Positions 8,903 to 19,497 are shown, counted from the first letter of the stretch. The stretch: 64,000 bases of DNA from UBA12191 sp964422295 (GCA_964422295.1 CAYRAM010000003.1:100078-164077), one strand, 5' to 3'. Numbers and translations: made by a program. The notes: generated from the sequence alone by a model not told the origin.

Positions 8903-10810
8903 ATGCGTCCCCAGTGCCCTCGTTGCGACAGTTACAATGAGCCGGAGGCGCTGCATTGCAACCAATGCGGTGCCCCTATCTCCCTGGGCAGTGGGAATCG
9001 CCGTGGAAAATCCAGATTTATCCGCAATTGGCTTCCTTGGGCGGTGCCGGTGGGAGTGGCTGCGTGGTTGTTGAGCCCACCCTTCTTTGAATCGGCACCT
9101 GTTCCCGAGAAAGAGCCTGCCGATCCCGATGAGACCCGGCAGCGGGAACCCCAATCCCAATTTCGAACCCCCGAGTCTGACCCGGACCCGGCATTGGTCG
9201 ATCTTGCAGAGCCGCGGGAGGTGTTGGGAATCGATTCCCGCAGTCGAGCCCAATGGGGCTGGCTGGAAATAGAGGACCCCGCACAAATTTCTCTCAAGGT
9301 CTTGGCCGGTGCGATCTCCTCCGAGGGTTGGGTGGCACTGCCGAGAAAAGCCCTTCTCGGCTCCGAGCGGGTCGTGTTCAGAAAAGGAAGGGCGGGTCAA
9401 GGCGAGTTGTCGGGGGGCATTTACCGAATCGGTGACCCCATCGGCTTGTGGCAGTTTCAACCCGCCCCCGATCAGTACTCGATGCCGCTGCAGGCGTATG
9501 ATCCGGATCTCCCCGCGATGCTCTTGCGGCCGGGTGGGGAGGGCAGCCGTTGGCAAGCCTCCAGCCGATTGTTGGCGGTGGGCTCCTTTCTCCATGCCGC
9601 GGAAGCGGTCTCTACCCCGGGAGTCATCGTCCAGGACGGATCTCTGGTGGGTTGGCTCGTCGCCGATGATGGAGATGCAGCCGCCCACTTCGGGGAGGTT
9701 TCAGCGGGGGTCTGGTTGTGGAATGGACCTCCCGGTGAGGATCTCTCAGCCCAGGCGACCCTCAGCGACTTTCAGCAATCAGAGTTTATGGGGGGAGTGG
9801 TCGAGGGTTATCGCACGATCTTTTCTGACGCCATCGACGACATGTCAGCCCTGGGCCTGCTGGACGCTGCGAGGATCCGCGTGCAGCGACTGAGAGTGAC
9901 CGATATCCCGGAACCCTATTCCCGCAAAGAACTGCTTCAGGAGGTCGGTAAGAGGCTCTCCAGGGGTTTGGGAGAAGATCCTCTGGGTTACTTCTGGAGT
10001 TTGTCCGCGGACACCCTTCGTTGGTTGCAAGATCCCTTGATTGCCCGCGTCTGGATGGCCTTGGCGATGGAGAGCGGCGATCTTTCCGCATTGTCGGAAG
10101 CGATTTCCACCGTCGAAGGATTGCAATTGCCCGATGCCTCGCCGGGGGAACTTTCCAAGTTGGAGGAACTTCTCCCGCAGTTGTGGATCGTCGGTGTCGA
10201 GAATCTCAGAACGGCAGGGGAAGTGGATCTGGCGGATCGCTGGATTTCTCAAGGGAGACTCAAGTACCCCGGAGATGACACCTTGAGAATGCTCGATGCG
10301 GAAAGGCTTCTGGATACGGGTCAACTCGACCTGGCTGAAGCGGCCCTTCGTGAGCCGGTCATCGAGGCCGAACTCAAAATTGTCCGTGAAGGATTGATGG
10401 AGAGGTTGCGCCTGGCGCGCTCGGTGGAGGGCAGGATCCTGGTTCGCTTCACTCCCGGTTCGGCGGTCATCGAAGCAACGGCGCAGGTGGGGGCGATTCC
10501 TGTGCGATTTCTCATCGACACCGGTGCGTCGGCAACCTCGATCCCTCTTTCGGTGGTCGAGCAACTGGGAATCACCATCACCGACCGCACCCTGCAGAGG
10601 CGCATTCGCACCGCCAGTGATGAGTTCATGGCACCCGTGGTCGATCTTCCCGTCGTCAATCTGGAAGGGGCGGTGGTCTCAGGGATCCAGGCGACAGTCC
10701 TCGATTTGCCGGGACAGCCGGGGGTGGGTCTTTTGGGCTTGGACTTCCTCTCCAACTTTCGCCTCGATATCGATGTGGAGCGCGGTTGGCTCCTTCTCGA
10801 ACCGCGCTAA
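8903..10810 (+). CDS. Zinc-ribbon, single-TM protein with C-terminal retropepsin-like domain
   Basis: The start ATG 8903 has GGAG ten bases upstream. Residues 5-22 form a zinc ribbon (CPRC...CNQC). One membrane helix follows at about 43-62, then an acidic/proline linker. The central 400 residues are not recognised; the part around 160-290 is beta-rich and the part around 330-510 looks helical. The last 110 residues match the clan AA (retropepsin-like) aspartic protease fold: FLIDTGASATSIP with the catalytic Asp about residue 539, and a downstream GLLGLDFL hydrophobic Gly motif. The protein may be a membrane-anchored protease facing outward with a cytoplasmic zinc ribbon. Substrate and partners are unknown. 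Confidence 0.8.
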   Translation: MRPQCPRCDSYNEPEALHCNQCGAPISLGSGNRRGKSRFIRNWLPWAVPVGVAAWLLSPPFFESAPVPEKEPADPDETRQREPQSQFRTPESDPDPALVDLAEPREVLGIDSRSRAQWGWLEIEDPAQISLKVLAGAISSEGWVALPRKALLGSERVVFRKGRAGQGELSGGIYRIGDPIGLWQFQPAPDQYSMPLQAYDPDLPAMLLRPGGEGSRWQASSRLLAVGSFLHAAEAVSTPGVIVQDGSLVGWLVADDGDAAAHFGEVSAGVWLWNGPPGEDLSAQATLSDFQQSEFMGGVVEGYRTIFSDAIDDMSALGLLDAARIRVQRLRVTDIPEPYSRKELLQEVGKRLSRGLGEDPLGYFWSLSADTLRWLQDPLIARVWMALAMESGDLSALSEAISTVEGLQLPDASPGELSKLEELLPQLWIVGVENLRTAGEVDLADRWISQGRLKYPGDDTLRMLDAERLLDTGQLDLAEAALREPVIEAELKIVREGLMERLRLARSVEGRILVRFTPGSAVIEATAQVGAIPVRFLIDTGASATSIPLSVVEQLGITITDRTLQRRIRTASDEFMAPVVDLPVVNLEGAVVSGIQATVLDLPGQPGVGLLGLDFLSNFRLDIDVERGWLLLEPR

Positions 10811-10871
10811 CCCCCGATTTCTCCTCGGGCCTGGTTCCATTCCCAAAGAGGTTCGACCTTCAACAGTGATC

Positions 10872-10911
10872 AAAAAAAGTGCCCCGGAGAGTCAGACTCT
10901 CCGGGGCACTT
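10872..10911 (-). terminator. Rho-independent terminator of the giant secreted protein gene
   Basis: A perfect 16-bp inverted repeat (10877-10892 and 10896-10911) with a three-base loop is followed on the minus strand by seven T (10872-10878). It lies 23 nt past the stop of the minus-strand gene and may also stop transcription from the plus-strand gene ending at 10810. Confidence 0.9.
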
Positions 10912-10933
10912 CAACAACAGATCCAATGAACTC

Positions 10934-13900
10934 TTACAGAGCACAATCAATCGAGTTGCTTGGGATCGGCGGTGCACCACCTGCGAAGAGGTAGTACAGG
11001 CCGTAGACCACGTCACCGAGGTCCGCACTGCCGTCACTGTTGACATCATTGACGCGCTCACATGGAGAACCTGGTCCACCCTGATACATGTAGGCGAGCA
11101 GGTACATGATATCGGGAAGAGCAGAGGCTGATCCACCCGAAGTCAAGTCTCCGTTGGCATCACCCACCGCGTAGATGGTGATGGTGTCAAGGGTGACAGT
11201 ATCGGAACTGAGCAGGTTGGTCACTGTAATCACCGGCGTCACGGTCAGACCGAGCAGGTCATCTCCAATACTGGCCGGTGCACTGATACCCACCGTGTAA
11301 GGTGAGTTGTTCGGGTCACCCACCGTGAAGGTCTCAGGCGGAAGGCCAGATCCCTGCAGATCGATCGTGTACGTTGCTGCAGCGTCTCCACCATTATCAG
11401 AGGCGTCGTCAATCTGAATGTTGACGAAGTTGGCGAAGGGGCCCGTAGGCGCACTCACCGGGTTGCCACCGAGATCGAGGTAGGTTGCCGTAGCACTTGC
11501 AGTTGGATCGACGGCGAAAGGTGTCACCGTGACATTGAAGATACCGGTTCCGGAATCACCAGATGTCCAGGCACCCAAGCGAATCAAGACACTTTCACCA
11601 GCAGAAACGGTCGTCTCGACAAGGGACGTGAAATCTGGGCAACCGGTCGCGTCTCCGTTACAGGCGAGCTGGGTCAGAGCGGTGCAGTCGCCTGAGTAGA
11701 TAACCAGGTCAGTGTCCATGGCGGTAGTGCCACAAGTAGAAACACTCAGAGTTCCATCGATCGCCGAGGTGTAGGAATACCATCCGTCATTGGAAATGGC
11801 ACCAAGGAAGGTGCCGTCACACTGCAGGCCGTCTGCAGCATCCGCACTGTCGGTAAAGTTGGTCGTGTCGAAGTTGTTATCACCGTCGACGGCGATGAGA
11901 GCAGTATCACACTCGTCACCAGCCGCATCGAAGGCGATGTTGAACACACCGGTTCCGCCAGCATCTGTTTGCCAGGAGCCGATACGAATGATGTAGGTTT
12001 CACCACCGGTCACGGAGATCGGATCAGTCGTAGAGGTGAAGTTTGAACAGCCACCCGTATCACAGGCACCACCGATGGTCACAAGGGAACCACAGGCTCC
12101 TTCGTAGACACCGATCTGAGAATCGAAGGTAACGGTATCACAAGTGCTGACCACGATCGTACCGTCAGCCGCAGCAGTGTAGGAATACCACACGTCAGCA
12201 CTGACGCCGCCGCCCGCACCACCGGCACAGCCACCTGAACCGTCGTCGACGTCCCAAGGATCTGTACTCTCTGTTGCCGAAGCGGTCCAAATGGAGTTGT
12301 CACCATTGGTAGCAACGAATGCATCAACGCACTCATCATTCGCAGGAGGACTCAGGCAAGAGTTTGATGCTCCTGGGCTGTCCCCGGTCAAATCGGCGAA
12401 CTGGCCAATGAACCATGGGCCGCTTCCGTCGGGGCAACGCTCGGTGTGTGCCGGAACGAATGAGCCGTCGGGGCCAACGGTGTTCGCACAGTAAATGTGA
12501 TCTCCATTAGCCGGAATGTCGAAGTTTTCAACCATGGCGACACAGTCGACAATCTCGGACCAAGGCGTCACATCGAGGACTCCGTCGTCGTCGGTGTCGA
12601 GGTCGGTCTGCAACGGTGCGCCTGCGGCGTCGTAGTCACGCACCAGAAGGTGGGTCACATTGTCGCCGTTTTCGAAGCCAAGAGTTGCGATCAGATCCGG
12701 AGTACCGGTGGTCATGGAGCTTTCACCCACCACGAAGTAACCGGAAGCACTGATGGACGAACCGGTCAGATCAACGATCGACTCGACAACGCCGGAAGCA
12801 CCCGCACCGTCACCGATCACGATCAAACTGAGTCCATCCAGGGACTGGGCGTATCCAGCCAGTTCGACAAACTCATCATTGTCAGCACCCGCCTGGTCGA
12901 TGCGAATCTCATTCAGTACCGGTGCCGGAGGTGTGACGGTGATCGTCAGGTTTCCGGTACCTACACTACTTGAACCAAATCCACCGATACGGATGTACAC
13001 CACTTGGCCGAGGGTCACCTCTGTCGCCACTTCACCGGTAAATCCGGCGCAGCCGGAGGTGTCATCGGTGTAGGCGAGACAGGTTCCACCACAAGCGTCG
13101 TAAAGCGAAAGCTTCGTATCAAAGTCAGCGTCATTGCAGGTCGAAGCGACGAGGGCGCCCGGAGCAGTCGCAACGTACCTCATCCACATGTCAGTGTTGA
13201 GACTGGCCGTGGAGCAACCGTTGTCGTCCGCACTGGGAGACATGATGGTGGTGTCGAACGGATTCGGACCGTCGACCGCAGCCACCGCAGAAGAGCACTC
13301 GTCCCCGGGCACTCCAGCACCCTGATCGTCAGTGATCAGGTTGAGGACCGGAGAGGTCTCAATCGGAGGAGCAAAGCCGGAGTAGGCAGCATACGGAGGA
13401 AATCCACACGCAGTTGCAGTCCACCAGGTTTCGGCATTGCTCAGCGAGCCTGCAAGGCGCATCTGGTGGTTTAATCCTGAGAAGAAAGCATCCGGCATCA
13501 GAAGGCTGGCAACCACGACTGCACCGGTGGGGTATGCCACGGGAGTCGAGAGAGTCGCAACCTGAAGTCCGCTGGTGCCATCGGGAACATTCACAGTCTC
13601 CGAGTGGAGCAGTGCCATATTCGCATCGGGTGCACCACCATCCGGATCAAGCCACAGATTGATGACCAGGTCCTGGCCATTGCCATCCCCTGAGATCGCC
13701 GTATCGATACTGTACTCCACACCCGTGACACGGATTCCATCCGGGCACTGAGCGAATGCAAGTTCGGTGGCGGTATCCCAAGACTTGTGGAACTCGTTGT
13801 CAGCGTGGACCCCACCTGCAGAGCAAAGCGGAGCGGGATCTACTCCCGCAGGATCCGTATTCTGGGTCACAAAGGTCGGGCAGGCCTGACAGGCGGCATC

Positions 13901-15829
13901 GGCGCTGCAATCGGAATCATTGCAGTCGACAACACCGTCAAGATCATTATCGACCCCGTCGGCACAGTTGCCTGCCTCAATGCATTGAGGCTCAGCAGCA
14001 CAATCGGGATCCGCACAGTCGGCAAGGCCATCCAAATCTTCGTCACCCGGAGTGGCGCAATCTTCAGGAAGACCGGCAGGAACGAAGGTCAAGTCGATGA
14101 TTCCTGCACCGATTGCACCATTCCATCCACTCACGCGAAGGTAGACGGTGTTCCCTGCGGTCACAGCCGCTCCGGAGATGGTCGATCCCCAGCCGCCGCC
14201 GCCTCCACATGCATCACCGTCACAGGCGAGTTGAGTCAGGGCACCACAGGATCCTTCGTAGAGATAAATATCACTGTCGTGTGTTGCCACTCCACCGACG
14301 CTGGCACCACAGGTGGTGACATCGATGGCTCCGTCATCGGTTGGGGTAAATGAGAACCAATGGTCCTCGTTAGGTCCGGTGGTGTCACAGGGAGCATTAT
14401 CTGCGGCATCGGCACTGATTGTGGCCCAGCTCAGATCGTAGGCGTTTGCACCTTCGACGGCAGCGTGTGCGTTTGAGCACTCGTCACCGGCGCAGTTCGG
14501 ATCGGCGAAGCAGTCCGGGTCGGCACAATCGGCCAATCCGTCGACATCTTCGTCACCCGGGGTACTGCAATCCTCAGGACTACCAGCCGCGGTAAAGGTC
14601 AGGTCAATGATGCCCTGGCCACCTGTTCCACCGTTCCAGGTGTTGACACGGATGTAGTAAGTCATTCCGCTGGTCACAGGAGTTCCGGCGATCGTGGATC
14701 CCCAGCCGCCACCGCCTCCACATGCATCACCGTCACAGGCGAGTTGAGTCAGAGCTGCGCAGTCACCCTCGTAAAGGTAGAGGTCACTGTCATCGGTTGC
14801 CACTCCACCGACGCTGGCACCACAGGTGGTCACGTCGATGGCTCCATCACCAGGAGCAGTCCATGAGAACCAAACGTCCTCACCGGAGGTGGCATCACAA
14901 GTAGAGTTGTCAGCAGCTTCCGCACTGACAGTGGCATCAGTCAAATCGTAGGCGTTTCCACCTTCGACGGCGGCTAAGGCATCTACGCACTCATCTCCCG
15001 GGGCTACTGGAGGAGGAGCACCGGAACAGGAGATATCCATGGTGATAGGTCCAGCTCCGCCGTTCCATCCAGACGCACGAACATAGTAAGTCGTGCCGGC
15101 AGTGACGGCCATATTGATCAAGCTCAGGAAGCCTGATCCACCGTCGTCGTCACAAACGAGGACGGTTCCACCACAAGCATCGAGGACTTCGAGGACGGTA
15201 TCCCCGCCAGGTCCACTCGTGGTTTCAATCGTCGCTGTACCATCGCAGCCGGCGGTGTATGCCAGCCAAACGTCCGGCGCCGGCAAGCCACAGGATGGCG
15301 CGGTTGCATCATTTGTTGCAGCGGTAGTATCTACTGCGATACCGGTACCCTCACCGGTTGCGATAGCGATCGCACACTCATCTCCCGCAGTGGTGCAGGA
15401 GATATCCATGGTGATAGGTCCAGCTCCGCCGTTCCAGCCAGATGCGCGAACAAAGTAGGTCGTGCCACTGGTAACGGATAGATTGATCAAGCTCAGGAAG
15501 CCTGGTCCACCGTCGTCGTCACAAGCGAGGACGGTTCCACCACAAGCATCGAGGACTTCGAGGATGGTATCCCCACCTGGTCCACTCGTGGTTTCAATCG
15601 TTGCTGTACCAGTGCAGCTGGCGGTGTATGCCAGCCAAACGTCCGGCGCGGGCAAGCCACAAGATGCCGGTACTGCATCAACTGTTGCAGCACCCGTATC
15701 CAGTGCAATGCCGGTCGCTTCACCGGTTGCAGTGGCCGAAGCGCACTCGTCTTGGGCAAGACCCACATTGCTGAAAATCAGCAATGAAAAGATAAGGGCC
15801 AAAACCCTTGATATTCGAGAAGCATTCAT
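10934..15829 (-). CDS. Giant secreted multi-domain protein with C-terminal dockerin-like module
   Basis: A 1631-aa precursor. Start 15829 begins a clear signal peptide ending ...GLAQ; the extension to 15853 adds only a hydrophilic leader. The mature part begins with four PPC-like beta modules of about 120-150 residues (DECxxA, then VWxSYTA, DTDLxxYxGxC, LACDGDACGG, then YYIRVxGWNG). The first two and the next two are near copies of each other. Asp-rich Cys segments (DGLADCADPDC) link them. A lamin-tail-like domain is centred on NEIRIDQAGADNDEFVEL. More PPC-like modules follow, then a beta domain, then a dockerin-like pair of calcium loops (GDANGDLTSGG; DVNSDGSADLGD). No catalytic domain was recognised. 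It is paralogous to 19584-24110. Confidence 0.9.
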   Translation of the reverse strand: MNASRISRVLALIFSLLIFSNVGLAQDECASATATGEATGIALDTGAATVDAVPASCGLPAPDVWLAYTASCTGTATIETTSGPGGDTILEVLDACGGTVLACDDDGGPGFLSLINLSVTSGTTYFVRASGWNGGAGPITMDISCTTAGDECAIAIATGEGTGIAVDTTAATNDATAPSCGLPAPDVWLAYTAGCDGTATIETTSGPGGDTVLEVLDACGGTVLVCDDDGGSGFLSLINMAVTAGTTYYVRASGWNGGAGPITMDISCSGAPPPVAPGDECVDALAAVEGGNAYDLTDATVSAEAADNSTCDATSGEDVWFSWTAPGDGAIDVTTCGASVGGVATDDSDLYLYEGDCAALTQLACDGDACGGGGGWGSTIAGTPVTSGMTYYIRVNTWNGGTGGQGIIDLTFTAAGSPEDCSTPGDEDVDGLADCADPDCFADPNCAGDECSNAHAAVEGANAYDLSWATISADAADNAPCDTTGPNEDHWFSFTPTDDGAIDVTTCGASVGGVATHDSDIYLYEGSCGALTQLACDGDACGGGGGWGSTISGAAVTAGNTVYLRVSGWNGAIGAGIIDLTFVPAGLPEDCATPGDEDLDGLADCADPDCAAEPQCIEAGNCADGVDNDLDGVVDCNDSDCSADAACQACPTFVTQNTDPAGVDPAPLCSAGGVHADNEFHKSWDTATELAFAQCPDGIRVTGVEYSIDTAISGDGNGQDLVINLWLDPDGGAPDANMALLHSETVNVPDGTSGLQVATLSTPVAYPTGAVVVASLLMPDAFFSGLNHQMRLAGSLSNAETWWTATACGFPPYAAYSGFAPPIETSPVLNLITDDQGAGVPGDECSSAVAAVDGPNPFDTTIMSPSADDNGCSTASLNTDMWMRYVATAPGALVASTCNDADFDTKLSLYDACGGTCLAYTDDTSGCAGFTGEVATEVTLGQVVYIRIGGFGSSSVGTGNLTITVTPPAPVLNEIRIDQAGADNDEFVELAGYAQSLDGLSLIVIGDGAGASGVVESIVDLTGSSISASGYFVVGESSMTTGTPDLIATLGFENGDNVTHLLVRDYDAAGAPLQTDLDTDDDGVLDVTPWSEIVDCVAMVENFDIPANGDHIYCANTVGPDGSFVPAHTERCPDGSGPWFIGQFADLTGDSPGASNSCLSPPANDECVDAFVATNGDNSIWTASATESTDPWDVDDGSGGCAGGAGGGVSADVWYSYTAAADGTIVVSTCDTVTFDSQIGVYEGACGSLVTIGGACDTGGCSNFTSTTDPISVTGGETYIIRIGSWQTDAGGTGVFNIAFDAAGDECDTALIAVDGDNNFDTTNFTDSADAADGLQCDGTFLGAISNDGWYSYTSAIDGTLSVSTCGTTAMDTDLVIYSGDCTALTQLACNGDATGCPDFTSLVETTVSAGESVLIRLGAWTSGDSGTGIFNVTVTPFAVDPTASATATYLDLGGNPVSAPTGPFANFVNIQIDDASDNGGDAAATYTIDLQGSGLPPETFTVGDPNNSPYTVGISAPASIGDDLLGLTVTPVITVTNLLSSDTVTLDTITIYAVGDANGDLTSGGSASALPDIMYLLAYMYQGGPGSPCERVNDVNSDGSADLGDVVYGLYYLFAGGAPPIPSNSIDCAL

Positions 15830-16339
15830 AGGAAGCCTTTCTCCTTTATCCACCGATCAGTTGTCCGAAGCGAAAAGGCCACAGCGGGAACTGATCTCAC
15901 ACCTCACTAAAAATTTAAAATCAAACACAGTTCTAATTGTTTTTGAAAGTCACCAAGGGTCTATGCACCACCGGGCGAGAAGCCCCATCGAGTACACGGT
16001 CCTTTTGGGTTCCTTCAAAATTTGTCTTGTAAAAGCCCATACCGGAAATAAGGGGATAACTCTAAAAATCCCAGAATCCGATAGATCGATATTATTGGAC
16101 TATCAGCGGGACCGCAACCTAGAGAATTGGCGATCTGGATTTCGGGAATTACTCCCTGATTCCCCTGGCAATTAAGGCACGAATGGGGGGTCCAAGGGGA
16201 TTTCGGTGGCATCCGGATCCCCTGATCAACCGCGCCGAATCTGCCGAAATTCCCTACGCTCGGGCAATATTACCCCCCTGGGGCTGATTTTGTCAGGATT
16301 GTCGTGAGAGGCGGGAAGTACTCAAGGGAGGAGATTCGC
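15830..16339. other. Intergenic region, no gene seen
   Basis: 510 bp between the start of the giant protein gene and the stop of the FG-GAP lipoprotein gene. It is AT-rich near 15905-15960, as expected for the promoter of the 10934-15829 gene, but I cannot pick convincing -35/-10 boxes. A weak hairpin (GGGGAT/ATCCCC, 16197-16222) could end the upstream transcript. Open frames here show no protein-like sequence. Confidence 0.5.
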
Positions 16340-18040
16340 TCAGGGTTGGGTGATCCGCAGTCGGGATCCTGCGGAAATATCGTCATGATCCGATATTTTC
16401 CCATCGGGCCAGATAAGGGTGATATCGCTGAGGACCTCAGCCGAACCGAGTCCGATATGGAGTTCAGGGGAATTCGAAACGCAATAGGAGTAATGCCGGG
16501 TGGCGAACCTGTGGATCTTCTGGTCGCCTACTCTCGCTTCCAATCGGCATCCTTCGGCGTCGATGCCACGCTGGTCCACAAGCCTCAAGGTCACGGATGA
16601 TGAAGGGGATGAGTGATCATTGATCAACAGTTTTGCAGGACCTCCGCAATTGAAGACCAGAACATCGACATCACCGTCCCCGTCGATATCCCCGAAGGCC
16701 GCACCGCGGCTGGTGTAGGGGACCGTTTGCACCCAACCTCCTGCGGGTTGGACCTCCTTGAATCGGGAGTCGGCTCCCCCCCTGAACAATTGATCCAACT
16801 CGCCATAGGGATCGGTCCCCGCTTTTCTGGCCTCGGTTCGTATCACTCCACCATTGGCCACGTAAAGATCCAGGTAACCATCATTGTCAAAGTCAAAATA
16901 TCCCATGCCAAAACCTGTGGAATCCCTGCTGGCTCTGGCAAGGCCGCTAGCAATCGTTGCATCGGTGAAGATGCCATTGTCATTTCGGTACCAGGTATTG
17001 GTCTCATTACGAATATGGGTCATGAAGAGGTCCAGATCTCCGTCCGCATCCACGTCTGCAGCCTGAACTCCCATCCCTGCTTCTGCGACTCCCATCATGT
17101 TGACAGCACACCCGGACTCGACAGCCTTGTCGGAAAAGCGAAGTGATTCTTGCTGGATCCACAATTGGTTGGGGGTGCCGTCATTGGCAACGTAGATGTC
17201 GGCCTTTCCGTCGAGATCAAAATCTCCGATGACCACACCGAGCCCATTTCCGTAGGATGCTCGGAGACCTGATTCTTCAGAGATGTCTTTGAATTTACCG
17301 CCACCCAGATTTTTGTAGAGCCGATCGGGAGCGGGGGCGTTGTAATTGTTGGGCGCACAGTAGTCTTGTCCCAGCCCTGTACCACACTTCAATTCCTTTT
17401 CAGTACTCCACTGGATGTATTGGGTCACGTACAACTCCGGAAGCCCATCCCCATCCAGGTCCCTGAATGCTGCGGAAGCAGTAAATCCATCCCGTGCGAG
17501 ATCCGGATTACCTTCTGCGAGGGAAAAGGTGCCATCGCCATCGTTGATGTAGAGTCGATCGGGACCACGGTTGCAAACGAAGAGGTCGATATCCCCGTCC
17601 GCATCCACATCAGAGCAACTTGCTCCCAATCCGTATTCGCGGTCACCCACCCCGGCTTCCTCAGTCACATCGGTAAAGGTCAAATTGCCGTCATTCCTGA
17701 AGAGGCGATTGGGTGGGGCGTTGGTCCTGTCTCCGCCACAATCCCCACCTCCCTGGACGCAGTAGATATCGAGGTCACCATCGCCGTCATAATCAAAGAG
17801 GGCTCCTCCTCCGGTTACCGTTTCCGGAATCCAGTAGCGGCGCTCAATCCCGAAGGAGTGATCGAAAGAAAAACCGGAGGAAGGGTCGAGGGCAGTAAAG
17901 ACAGGTGTGTGTGCCTCTTCGACAGGGAGACCTGTTTGCACCGGGGATCGGGATGAGTCCTGGGTGCACCCCTGAGCCACCACACTCAATAACAGGATCA
18001 GAACGCAGACGGATTTTGGTTTCCTGCGGTTCTTGCTCAT
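16340..18040 (-). CDS. CRTAC1-type lipoprotein: FG-GAP/VCBS repeats plus ASPIC/UnbV domain
   Basis: A 566-aa lipoprotein with lipobox VVAQGC (Cys about residue 25). It carries repeated FG-GAP/VCBS calcium-binding beta-propeller motifs (LFDYDGDGDLDIY, DVDADGDIDLF, DLDGDGLPELY, DFDLDGKADIY, DVDADGDLDLF, DFDNDGYLDLY, DIDGDGDVDVL). A C-terminal ASPIC/UnbV domain ends in DITLIWPDGK. Such proteins sit on the outside of the cell; their biochemical role is not established. The start ATG overlaps the stop of the TPR gene (ATGA), so the two are translationally coupled. The pair TPR plus CRTAC1 is a recurrent arrangement in planctomycetes and related phyla. Confidence 0.92.
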   Translation of the reverse strand: MSKNRRKPKSVCVLILLLSVVAQGCTQDSSRSPVQTGLPVEEAHTPVFTALDPSSGFSFDHSFGIERRYWIPETVTGGGALFDYDGDGDLDIYCVQGGGDCGGDRTNAPPNRLFRNDGNLTFTDVTEEAGVGDREYGLGASCSDVDADGDIDLFVCNRGPDRLYINDGDGTFSLAEGNPDLARDGFTASAAFRDLDGDGLPELYVTQYIQWSTEKELKCGTGLGQDYCAPNNYNAPAPDRLYKNLGGGKFKDISEESGLRASYGNGLGVVIGDFDLDGKADIYVANDGTPNQLWIQQESLRFSDKAVESGCAVNMMGVAEAGMGVQAADVDADGDLDLFMTHIRNETNTWYRNDNGIFTDATIASGLARASRDSTGFGMGYFDFDNDGYLDLYVANGGVIRTEARKAGTDPYGELDQLFRGGADSRFKEVQPAGGWVQTVPYTSRGAAFGDIDGDGDVDVLVFNCGGPAKLLINDHSSPSSSVTLRLVDQRGIDAEGCRLEARVGDQKIHRFATRHYSYCVSNSPELHIGLGSAEVLSDITLIWPDGKISDHDDISAGSRLRITQP

Positions 18041-19497
18041 GGACTCCTGCCGCTCTCAAAACCCTTGCGCAACTTTTGGTAAGCTTCGACGACTTTGGGG
18101 TGCTCGTTGGTGTCTCTGAGAAGTTTTTTGATCAGGGCCTCTGACTCTCCAGGCCTACCCAGGCGCATCAACAGATATGCTTTATTGACTTGCGGCGGCA
18201 AGTACTCCGGACGCAAGGCTATCGCTTGATCGAGGTGGTATTCAGCACGCTCATTTTCATTGAGGGACATCGCCGCTTCACTGGCTGCAGAATGGCACTC
18301 CGAATTTCCGGGTTCCAGACTCAGGCTTTTTTCAAATGCAGCGAGGGCACCCTCAAAGTTTCCGGTACGAATCATACACATTCCGAGGAGTCGGTGACTG
18401 ATGGCGTTTTCCGGAGCGATTTCGACAGCACGTACCGCGGGTCCTGGTTGATTTGGAGTCCCAATCCCTTCCTCGGGGCGGTTTCTCTCCAAGTGGAGTA
18501 CCGCAAGGTTGATGTAGGTGGGGAAGTAATTGGGGTCCGATTTCTGTGCCAGCAAGAGTTTCGAGAGAGCCTCCTCATGGCGTTGCTGTCTTTGCAGGGT
18601 AATGGCGATGGTGTTGAGGGCGTCCTTGTTTTCGGGTTCGAGGGAGAGCACCCGGAGCATCACATGCTCTGCCCGCTTGAATTGGCCGAGCGTGATCAAA
18701 TCTGAGGCCATATTGATCTGCTTTTGGGGGGTGGCGTAATAACTGGGAAGTCTGCTCATCCCTGAATCAGGAAAAGGAATAGCGTCTGCGCCCTGCCCCT
18801 TTTTGAGATCTTCGATCGCTTCATCCGTCTTTCCGAGAGCTTGCAATGCCAGGCCCCTCGCCTGGAATGCGGCGGGTTGTCCGGGAGCTTTTGACATCGC
18901 TTGTTCAGCATGGTGGAGCGATTGATCCGCATTGGAGGTCAACAGTTCCAGCCGAGAGAGGGAGAGATGGGTAGCGGCGACATTGGGATTGAGTTGAAGA
19001 CTTTTTTCGAGAAGTTCGCGCGCTCCGGGAAAGTCCCCTTCTTCCAGGCGAAGTGTCCCCAACATGTAATTGAACCCTGCATCCATGGGAAAACGGTGAA
19101 GCTCCGCTTCCAATCTGTTCAGCTCACCTGAGGAGGTGCCATTGTTGAGATGCGCGCGATGTAAGTGGATGTGCCACAGCGAAATTTCTGGAGAAATATC
19201 ACAGGCATTCTGGAAACTTCTGACCGCAGGCTCCCAGATCTCATTGGCTTCGTACATTAATCCCAGGGTGCCATGAAGTTCTGCATTCCCGGGATCGTCT
19301 TCAATCGCCTTGATCTGTGGTTTGATCAGTTCGGAAACGAGGATGTGAACATCTCCTTTGGCCCTTGCCGGCTGTCTTGTCTTCGGAGGCTCACAACCGA
19401 TCACCATGATCAATGCCATTGCAGTGACCAGCAATTTCGGCCCGATTGGGAGGTACGAATCGGCTATCGACAAGTCAGCGGTGGAGAATCGAAACAT
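18037..19497 (-). CDS. TPR-repeat lipoprotein
   Basis: 486 aa. The N-terminus has a long polar n-region, a hydrophobic stretch and a lipobox (MVIGC, Cys about residue 35). The rest is a chain of tetratricopeptide repeats (about 9-10 helical hairpins, e.g. LGTLRLEEGDFPGARELLEKSLQ, LLGMCMIRTGNFEGALAAFEKS). It has a linker with Pro/Gly near the middle. It is a likely protein-protein scaffold anchored to a membrane. The last codons overlap the ATG of the downstream FG-GAP/ASPIC lipoprotein by four bases, so the two products are probably made in fixed ratio and may form a complex. The lipobox position depends on the start at 19497, for which the Shine-Dalgarno site is only moderate. Confidence 0.88.
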   Translation of the reverse strand: MFRFSTADLSIADSYLPIGPKLLVTAMALIMVIGCEPPKTRQPARAKGDVHILVSELIKPQIKAIEDDPGNAELHGTLGLMYEANEIWEPAVRSFQNACDISPEISLWHIHLHRAHLNNGTSSGELNRLEAELHRFPMDAGFNYMLGTLRLEEGDFPGARELLEKSLQLNPNVAATHLSLSRLELLTSNADQSLHHAEQAMSKAPGQPAAFQARGLALQALGKTDEAIEDLKKGQGADAIPFPDSGMSRLPSYYATPQKQINMASDLITLGQFKRAEHVMLRVLSLEPENKDALNTIAITLQRQQRHEEALSKLLLAQKSDPNYFPTYINLAVLHLERNRPEEGIGTPNQPGPAVRAVEIAPENAISHRLLGMCMIRTGNFEGALAAFEKSLSLEPGNSECHSAASEAAMSLNENERAEYHLDQAIALRPEYLPPQVNKAYLLMRLGRPGESEALIKKLLRDTNEHPKVVEAYQKLRKGFESGRSP

